From: Anastatus disparis
Lineage: Eukaryota; Arthropoda; Insecta; Hymenoptera; Eupelmidae
Direction of reading: 5' to 3'
Assembly: GCA_017163975.1 (NCBI GenBank)
Contig: JAFFSR010000221.1
Location: 2,852,001-2,916,000 of the forward strand
DNA: 64,000 nucleotides
A program made the translations under genes and the position numbers. The notes below the pieces were generated by a model. It was not told the origin of the DNA and searched no databases. It saw nothing but the letters and a program-made list of their open reading frames with translations. Each line of letters opens with the position of its first letter. Position 1 is the first letter of the stretch. Below are positions 56,229 through 64,000 of the stretch, in pieces.

Positions 56229-59200
56229 CTATCGGAATGATATCACAACAGTAATATAGGACAATGCAGTTTTAAATATCTGTAACAAAAAGGCTTTAAT
56301 AAAGATACACAAATTTTTCAAAACGATGATAGTAAACCTTATACATTTTTATAGTTTTCATAATTCATCTCAAATAATCCATAAGCATCTATTGTACTAG
56401 GTTTTGTGAGTCTCAGCATGAGTATTTTCAGTAACTGTTTACTTTCGATTGAAATATTGTACCATTCGGTCATGTATCTGAAAAAAATGTAATTAATAAA
56501 CTGAATTCGAAATAAATATTGAATCATTAAATTCAATAATAAATATTGAAAATTATTTACGTAGATATTAATAGATCTTCACTTTCATCCAAAAGCAATT
56601 GTCCAGGCCAAATAAAAATAAATACATGAATTAATACTCCAATCATTAATATTATTAGTCGTACAACTTCAAATAAATTAGTTTCTAAATCAAATTCTTC
56701 TAAAAAACTTAGGGCCTAAAACAATCGTAAAATAATATCAATAATGATATAAATATAAATATATAATAAAATTTAAATTATTATTATTTGATTCTTCCTT
56801 GACCAATTGAAAGTAAAATGATAGAAAAAAATTTTAATTTTAATTTTTTTCAAATATTTTATAATTTAAAAAAATATAATTGTTTCAGGTTAAGTACAGT
56901 ATTTCTTTTAATATTTTTTGTTTTTGCCAAGCCTCAAACTTAGAAATTTCTTTAAGTACAAGATGTCTCAATAAAGTCAAAAGGATTTTATATTTGGAAA
57001 GATATTTCAAAATTAGGAAAAACTTTCCAATACTCTTAAACTTCCCATGTCAATTAAAGTTTCAAAGTTCTCATAACTATGTTCTTCTTGAAAAATAATC
57101 ATCCTGAAAAATTCCATTTGCATGACTTCCGTTAGTGAATGACCCCCTCTAGTTATTATATATTTGGGTTGGGCCTGATACAGTATATACGCTTAATCCC
57201 AGTGTATGGGTAGTCCTTTAACATTCCCTTTATTCTATTATGGTTTTTTCTACGTCCTACTCCTTTAGGTTGCAGCCTGTTAAAGAGAGCCGGGAGGGTT
57301 ATTCTGTAAGCGTCTCACAAGTGACATGAGCTATATTGACCAACCAGAGATCTTTTTTAAATCTATTTCGTTCGCAAAACAGCTACCATTACAGAATATG
57401 GCCCTGGGGGCATCGCCACTTACGATCACGGACAATTCTTATTGTCCTGTCTAAAAACTAGCTATATAAGGCATCCGGTACAGATCGCTTTATATTGGGG
57501 CCAATTTTATCCCTACAGTCCAACGCTACAAGTTAATCAGGTAGACATACACTTTATGATGGATTTTGAACCACCAGAGTCACAGTTGACAGAAAGCACA
57601 TAAAAAAACCTGAATAAAATTCAGTTCAGTGGTGCTCGCCAAGAGCTCTTCTGCTAGGTCAAGATCGAGAATCAAACTCTTCCTGAATCAAAACCCAAGT
57701 CTTTAACCAAGTGAGCCACTACAATCTTTATGCCTTTCATTAACTTAAATTAATTTTTACTAATTGTTAGAAATTTTTTTAAGGATTTTAACGGTTTAAG
57801 ACTAACACTTTTGTTTCTACCGCGACAAATAGCACTTATTCTCATACCCCGTAAAGTTAAGAATTCGTTGATGCGCTTTCAGAATAGAATAAAGATTTAG
57901 AATAGTTAAAGCATTTAATGCACTATAATAAATTTAATTATTATCGCCGGGTGATGCTGCTGAGCGCAGAAGCCAAACGCCAAGAGAAAATAAAGAAAAA
58001 GAAGAAATTTAATTATTTGATGCCAGATATAAAAGAGATGACCATGAACTCTTGGATGGGCGAGTTGTAGAAGCTTGCAACATGCCGTTGAATTCTTTTT
58101 TAGCAAATTTTAATTTTTCAGGACTCAAGCGACGTACCTTACTTGTGATTGGAGATCCAGAAGTTGTGCGAATATAATAGACGATTCCATACTTGATTTC
58201 CCAATGCAAACCAGATATACGAGTAACGCCAGAATATTCAGATAGAATATAGCAGAATAATTCGAACAATGATTTATTTTTCCATGTTGCATTGCAAAAA
58301 AGTTTGCAATAAACTTTTAGCTCCAAGACCAGTAGTTCCATCCACAATAAACTTCGTACGGCAATCAGGTAAAAGATGATACAGAGCGAGAAAACCTAAA
58401 CCAATTATTGGTAAATCAGAATTAGCAACGATGAATCTCCATAAGAAATTACGTTTTGGTCCTAAGTCAAGATTTAAGGTTAAAAAACCATAAGTTTTGA
58501 TTTTGCTACGATTTGTAGCACACAAATCATAGTAGACAGGAGAATGACACTCACGGAGTAAAGAATGCGGGAAATAACATACATCAGAACCAGTATTCAC
58601 AAAAAATTGATTTTGTGATGCTCTATCCATTATAACAAGATGTCTTCCAAATGAAGAGCAGTCATATGCCATCCTTACGAACTGCTTTGATCGTTTTTCG
58701 AAAAGTTGCAGGGTGGAACATACTTTTTAGCATTTTGTTGAAACTTCAGATGAAACCAGCACACACGTTCAGTTTGTTGCTTTGAATTCTCTTTCGAAGA
58801 AGTTTTCGTTTTGCTCTGAAATTATGGTTAGAACTATATCGAAAATGAGAATGTGAATGAGAAGTTGATAACTGAGTGATCTACTTTTGCAAATTAGAAA
58901 TCGCATTTAATAAATTATTTTCATACATTATTATTACATATTTTCATAAATTATTATTACCTCTATTACCGAATGCTGCATTTACAGGTAAAATTGGTGG
59001 ACTCGGTGAAACCTCTATGATTTTGTTAGCAAGCTCCGCCATCTTATCAAGAGGTAACTCAGATTGCGTTATAACTCATGTAGCAAGAATATTGGATGCA
59101 AGTCGTTGAAGCCAGAGTTAACACAAAAGGTTATCTTGAACGAAAGTGATGCCAGCGGGAGAGCGAAGATGACAAAGGAACTGCGATGTCTTGTGATCAC

Positions 59201-62200
59201 CAAACTCTTCCTCACTAATTAATTCATGTAAACATTGTTCCTTGGATGCAGAAAACACTCAATTAATTTGGCACTCAAAAACGTGTATTGATTTAATACA
59301 GGAGAATTTATTATAATATCCTCCACATCAAACGCAATTCACATGTGTGACTGAGAAACAACGTAATGAAATTTCGTTACCTCATTCGTATTTTTCCAAA
59401 GGTAGATTCTGGATCGATTTGTGCAAATCACAAACTTGGTTCATCAGACCAAAAAGGCTGCTATTTGACAGCGACACGATAGATCTCAAGTCGATGATCG
59501 GCAATGTTATCGGCAGCACCCGGAGCCCCTTGCAGTTGTTATATTTGTTGTTCTTGAGCATCTGATGATCTTGCAGCTGCTCCGCTTGTTGGTGTAAATT
59601 TTTAACCTGCCTTTGTAGTTCCTCATTTTCTTCACGTAGAACAACGAATTGATTTACATCACTCCAATGCACCATGAAATGTAGGCTCGAATTTATAGTC
59701 CACACTTAGCACTCAAACATCATTCTATCTTACTCTTTCACCATAAGAAAAATAAAAAGAAATTGATGTTTGAGTGCTGAATATCGACTATAAATTCGAG
59801 CCGTAAATTTTTTATTGAAATACTAAATTGCAAATTCTTATGATTTATCTTTTTAATTCTGAACTTATCGGCTTGACCAATAAAGGAAATAATAATTAAT
59901 AATAAGTTTAAGACTTTCCTATCAACAACTGTTTATTATAAATACAGTGAGGCTATGCAACGAATGTAAATAAATAAACAAATCATGATTGCATACCTTA
60001 ACGTTGCAACGCGCTGCTATTAGCTGTTTAGCTTTCGCATTTTAAACTATCGCAAGGTTTTGTTTCCACTCGAATGCCACATATTGCTGTTAGGACAATA
60101 TAATTATTAATAATTATTAATATAACTGCCATAATTAATGGCAAGAAATATTAAAGAAATTATAGATAAACATTAATATCATTGTGGCGACAATTCAACT
60201 ACTCTAAATAGCGACAAAAAACTATCAGCAACAACCTATCAACTGATATTAGCGAAAATAAGAAAATAATGTTTCTTTTAATTAACGACAATCTGTCAGC
60301 TTATTTTAGTAACAATAAAAAAATTATGTCAGCTTATATCGATAATAAAAGAATAATGTCTGCTTTAATTAGTGACAATCTATCAGCTTATTTTAGCGAC
60401 AGTAAAAAAAAAATGTCAGCTTTACTGCGATGTTAAAAGACTAATGTCTACTTTAATTAGAGACAACCTATCAGTTTATTTTATCAACAATAAAAAAATG
60501 TCAGCTTCTAATGACAATACTTTGATAAAATTAAGAAATTCGAATAGAATGGGGGGCCAAGTATCTCGGATGTACAACATTGGCTAGGCAACGATTCGAA
60601 AGTATCGGGCGGAAAGGAAGCGACTCTCATATTTATTTGCTGAGAGGTAAAATGCAAGCTAAAAGTTGCAGAGAAGACTCATTTTTAATATTAAAAATTT
60701 GTGAATGTAAAATATTACTGCTTTTGGATTAAATGAAATTCCATTATATTCCCATCACCAAGTTTGAAAACTTTTTCAATATTTAGAAGATTTTGAACAT
60801 TAATTCACATCTCCTAAAAATAAATATGTAGAAGCTGAATGGTATTTTTTCAGAATGCAAACTAAAAAATAAGTTTTATTGAAAAAAAAAAAACAATCTT
60901 CTAATGATCCTAAGAATGTGGGTGAAAGTCTTAGTCAAAACCGTTATGAGATGGCTTACTTAAGTTTCTACAATTTTTGTTTTTATTAATTTGTTCGAAA
61001 TCACAATTCTAAATTACCAAAAGCATACTAAGTGCCAATAACTTCCAATCTAACGACTTCCGGGACCCAGTGCACACACATGAACTTTCATTTTGAGTAT
61101 CTCAAAAAATGCATTTCAGTCAGTTTTGACTTTAACGACTGTATTCTTTTTTCTTTGTGTTTTATGCGAGGTCCTTTCCAAGTTAAAAAAGTCATTTAGT
61201 ACAGCGTAGTTGATATTCTTTAATGTTTTAATTGGATTTCATCAGCTATTCTCGTGATTCAATAGGCAAGATATTTTTGAGACCTGGAAAATTTTAAATC
61301 TTTAATATTTAAATATAAACTTTACAAATCATTTTTATTCCTGTTCAATAAGTCAAGGAAATCAAAAGTTTCCCAAGAACTAATCAATCTTATGAAAGTA
61401 ATTTGAAAACATTCAAAATATAAATTTTGACTTACCACAACAGCACTTGCACTGAGGTACATAACGGTCGTAATAACTAAGATAAGTAAAGTACATTCAT
61501 ACGAAGAATTAATTGTGTCATTCAATCTGTTATTAAAAGTTGATATAAAAATTTTTAATTTTTACAAATGTTAAAATTTTTTTGAAATTCTCTTGAATTT
61601 TTATAATTAGATCTATATTTAAGCATATTTTATTTATTTTATATCATTGAGGACTTACTTTTTAATTAGTTAAGAAGTCGGCAAAACTCAGTTTTTGATT
61701 ATTTATTACAATTGAAACTTATTGTAAATTTACATTTGAAGCAATTAAATGACAATTTAATAATTTTTTTTGTTTTATTAATAATAATTATTTTAAATAT
61801 ACTCTGATTTTTGACTGAATTTAACATTAAAAACTAAACAAAAATTTGAATGAATATAAAAAAGTTGTACACTTTTTTATGTGTGGCTAATAACGTAAAT
61901 AAAAATAAATATATATTATGGTTATTGATAAACAAAATATTAAACATGATGATATTCTTTTGTGTTGAATTATTTTGACTAATGTTTTTTTAATATGATT
62001 TTCAAAATAATATATGTGACCAGATTAAGTATAATACATTTATTCCTATGGTAAAATTAAACATTCGCACAATGTAGTTAAATAAATGTCAGAATATAAA
62101 AATTTTCCTAAATTCTCTTTGTAATAATAAAATTTAATTTTATGAAATCATTTACAATGTTAAAAATATAATTTTAAATATTTACAAAATTTTATTTATA

Positions 62201-63850
62201 AAATTACATTTATCGTTAATGAAGAGTGATAAATGATTGAATGATTGTTAAAATTTAATTTACTACTTAACTCTATACTTTCTTTATGCAAAAGAATAGC
62301 CTTAATTATCATTCGAAAATCAAGATTTTTTTGTACATTAAAAGCTTTAGTAGCAATCTGAAGTCTGTATCTGAAAAAATCATACATTGTGCACTTAATC
62401 TAAAGCTTACAAAGAATTTGATTAATAAATACTTAAAAAAATTTTTTAAAGTTTTATATTAAAGACAATTTTTATACCATCGAAAATTCTTAAGTAAAAA
62501 AGTATAGTTATAAATTTAATCGAACTTACTTAACGGTAGCCAATATCGCTAGATTTTGATGAAGGATGATTGTGTAGCATCCTTCAAAACTAGTGTATAC
62601 AAAAACAGTAATAATTCCAAGTATACTCATGTACGTATGAATTTTAAAGTAGTTTTCATTTACATCTATTATATATTCAGCTTTTATCATCATAAATTTT
62701 TGTCTTGAAGTATTTAAAGGCATTATAAAATCCATAAATACAGGAAATAATGGTGCAAGAATAAATGCAACGAGAGCAAACAGTAAATATACTGAAAAGA
62801 GTTTCCAAGTTATGTCATTTATTTAAAGTTATGTATAATTTTAATATTATTTTAAAGATTGAAACATTATGCAATTTCATTGTAATAAAAAAATTAAAAT
62901 CATGTAGCAGTATATAAAAATTATTTTCAATATTTAAATGACTCAATTATTTTTACACAATATTACATACGTTCCTAGTTGACATGAAAAACAGTAATAT
63001 TTTCATTGTTTTCTTTCAAATTAAAAATACTTATTAAGCAAATTGAAATTTTTTTTTCAAAAATATATCTAGTGTTCGTTATTTTAAAATATTTTTATGA
63101 CAACGGGTCATTAATTAATACAGAATACGTCATAGAAACTGTTTTTTAAGTTTTTTAACGACACAACCTAATAATAAAACTTGCGTATAAATAATAATAA
63201 AAGATGATACCACAATAAACAAGAACTTTTATCCTTCCAAGCTCAGCGTATTCGAAAATAACTTCTCTTTCATCTGGATCCGTCAAAGCCAGCCAATTTT
63301 TTGCTATTAATCCGAATACATGTTTTATCTGTAAAAAGAAATATTCATTTAAAATTTAGCAAAATATTTTCTTGTATTAAAAAAAAATTAATAATCACCT
63401 CATTTCGTGTAACCTGTGAGATAAAATATTTGAAAAAAACTCCGAAAAAAAAAATTATTGCCATTATATTTTCACAACAAATATCGAGATCTACGCCACA
63501 CCAAATTCTGCAACCGTTTACCTAAATAGAAATATTTTTATTTTCATATTGATTGCAAATTATTTCTCATGATTCTCGATAATTTATTAATGGCTATGTT
63601 ATAATAATAAAAGTATCCGATTGATAATAATAAAACTTGAATCATTACTATGCATTAACTAAAGTCTACTTACTAAAGGAATAAAAAAACTGCTAACGAG
63701 AATATATATTACGGCTTGTTTAATTCTATCAAGTTTATTAACTTCGAATGGCCATATACCTATAGCCTTTTGCGCTTGCTTAACCAATTTAAAAAAATGA
63801 TTGTTACAAAAATCATCAACAAATTTGTCATTTATATCGAATTTCTCCAT
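56229..63850 (-). CDS. Insect odorant receptor (7tm_6 family), nine exons, complete
   Basis: Minus-strand exons in order: 63674-63850, 63399-63521, 63211-63328, 62530-62791, 62272-62370, 61436-61526, 56561-56715, 56345-56477, 56229-56279. All junctions are GT-AG and all phases agree, giving 402 residues, the usual length of the family. The start is the ATG at 63850 (MEKFDIND). Family marks in order: WCGVDLD in exon 2; WLALTDPDERE and AELGR in exon 3; MPLNTSR in exon 4; WPGQLLLDESE in exon 7; TEWYN and KPSTIDAYGLFEMN in exon 8; the final helix TALSYITVV in exon 9. Known role of the family: a ligand-gated cation channel subunit that pairs with the co-receptor Orco in olfactory neuron dendrites; the ligand cannot be predicted. 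The exon 3 donor (TGTG then GTATCA) was chosen because it restores phase and the usual spacing. Intron 6 is 4720 bp and full of repeats; the others are 65-745 bp. No stop or frameshift was seen. The exon motifs resemble hymenopteran receptors. Confidence 0.93.
57110..57724 (-). mobile_element. SINE-like element with tRNA-like head, second family
   Basis: On the minus strand it begins with AGTGGCTCACTTGG (A-box region, 57707-57718) and AGTTTGATTCTCGATC (B-box region, ~57663-57678). A GC-richer body of several hundred bases follows. The body keeps GCACCACTG (57627-57635) and ATGTGCTTT (57593-57601), motifs also present in the body of the main SINE family of this window, so the two families seem related. 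The far end is not defined; about 57110 is where composition returns to the background. Confidence 0.55.
58010..59705 (-). pseudogene. Ty3/Gypsy-type LTR retrotransposon remnant (gag to protease, start of RT)
   Basis: Lies in intron 6 of the odorant receptor, same strand. Reading 5' to 3' on minus: a coiled-coil segment (REENEELQRQ, ~59640-59600); a gag core with EEFGDHKTSQF and LPLDKMAELANKI, broken by in-frame stops (~59220-59010); a gag C-terminal knuckle of the CWFH-x-C type in which the second cysteine is Tyr (~58790-58700); a stop; then a retroviral-type aspartic protease with active-site DTGSD replaced by NTGSD (58274-58672). After a frameshift comes the linker into reverse transcriptase (VRRLSPEKLK, TRPSKSSWSS), which ends near 58010. 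The rest of RT, RNase H and integrase are missing, and no clear paired LTRs were found. An inactive fossil. Confidence 0.8.
59684..59802. repeat. Inverted repeat, ~39-bp arms, at the 5' edge of the Gypsy remnant
   Basis: GGCTCGAATTTATAGTC (from 59684) is repeated inverted, ending at 59802, and the inner parts (GCACTCAAACATC and its complement) also match. Arms are about 59684-59722 and 59764-59802, with a ~41-bp centre. It may be a rearranged LTR end, since it abuts the start of gag. Confidence 0.7.
60200..60520. repeat. Minisatellite, ~87-bp unit, about 3.5 copies
   Basis: The phrase GACAATCTGTCAGCTTATTTTAG recurs with small changes near 60288, 60373 and 60461, a period of 85-88 bp, with a weaker first copy from about 60205. 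Each unit also contains sub-repeats built on AATAAAAAAATGTCAGC. Non-coding; lies in intron 6 of the odorant receptor. Confidence 0.75.
60521..61435. other. Remainder of odorant-receptor intron 6
   Basis: AT-rich sequence between the minisatellite and exon 6, with no further repeat or exon seen. Confidence 0.5.
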
Positions 63851-64000
63851 TGTTATTGAAAATAAAATATATTCATTTAATAAAATGTCAGAGCGAATAA
63901 TAAGTCAAACGAGAAAAATTGAAAACTGTCTTTTACATAAGAACATTTATTAGTTTAGCAATATGAAAATTGATTTTATAATTACATACTATTATAAAGA

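Overview
The window is nuclear DNA of an insect, most likely a hymenopteran such as a parasitoid wasp. The evidence is an odorant receptor of the large insect seven-transmembrane family with hymenopteran-style motifs, a secreted chymotrypsin-like serine protease, short GT-AG introns (65-160 bp) beside transposon-filled long ones, tRNA-derived SINEs, and a very AT-rich background. Two intact protein-coding genes can be assembled; both are split by introns, so no single open frame shows them whole.

Layout. 1-34.7 kb is a gene desert: AT-rich sequence broken by slightly GC-richer patches of a few hundred bases, many strongly purine- or pyrimidine-skewed. It holds foldback elements (2.0-2.4 and 14.4-14.7 kb), SINE copies (18.5 and 29.7 kb), a remnant of a coding tandem repeat (1.8-2.0 kb), a long AT microsatellite (19.5 kb), a hairpin cluster (29.08-29.17 kb) and one isolated, spliceable coding exon on the minus strand (32.55-32.69 kb). 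34.7-37.9 kb holds the four-exon serine protease (+), with a foldback MITE in intron 2 and a SINE in intron 3. 38-51 kb is again non-coding, with a mariner-like transposase scrap, two SINE copies (one internally deleted), a compact cluster of palindromic regulatory-type sites (40.58-40.61 kb) and a G-run with quadruplex potential (43.77 kb). 51.5-56 kb is transposon-rich: two adjacent long hairpins, a degenerate LINE ORF1 (PHD-like finger, coiled coil, end of an FP-like domain) and a 663-bp foldback element with ~308-bp arms.

56.2-63.85 kb (minus) is a complete nine-exon odorant receptor gene. All splice phases agree and the product is 402 residues. Its sixth intron (4.7 kb) carries a Ty3/Gypsy gag-protease remnant, a second SINE-like family, a ~40-bp inverted repeat and an ~87-bp minisatellite.

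The two genes have no obvious shared pathway: the protease is predicted to be secreted (digestion or a related extracellular role) and the receptor acts in olfactory neuron membranes. I did not find a convincing new biological system. The most useful results are the receptor reassembled across a repeat-filled intron, the unusual specificity pocket of the protease, the SINE family with an internally deleted but target-site-flanked copy, the long hairpin elements, and the palindrome cluster at 40.58 kb.
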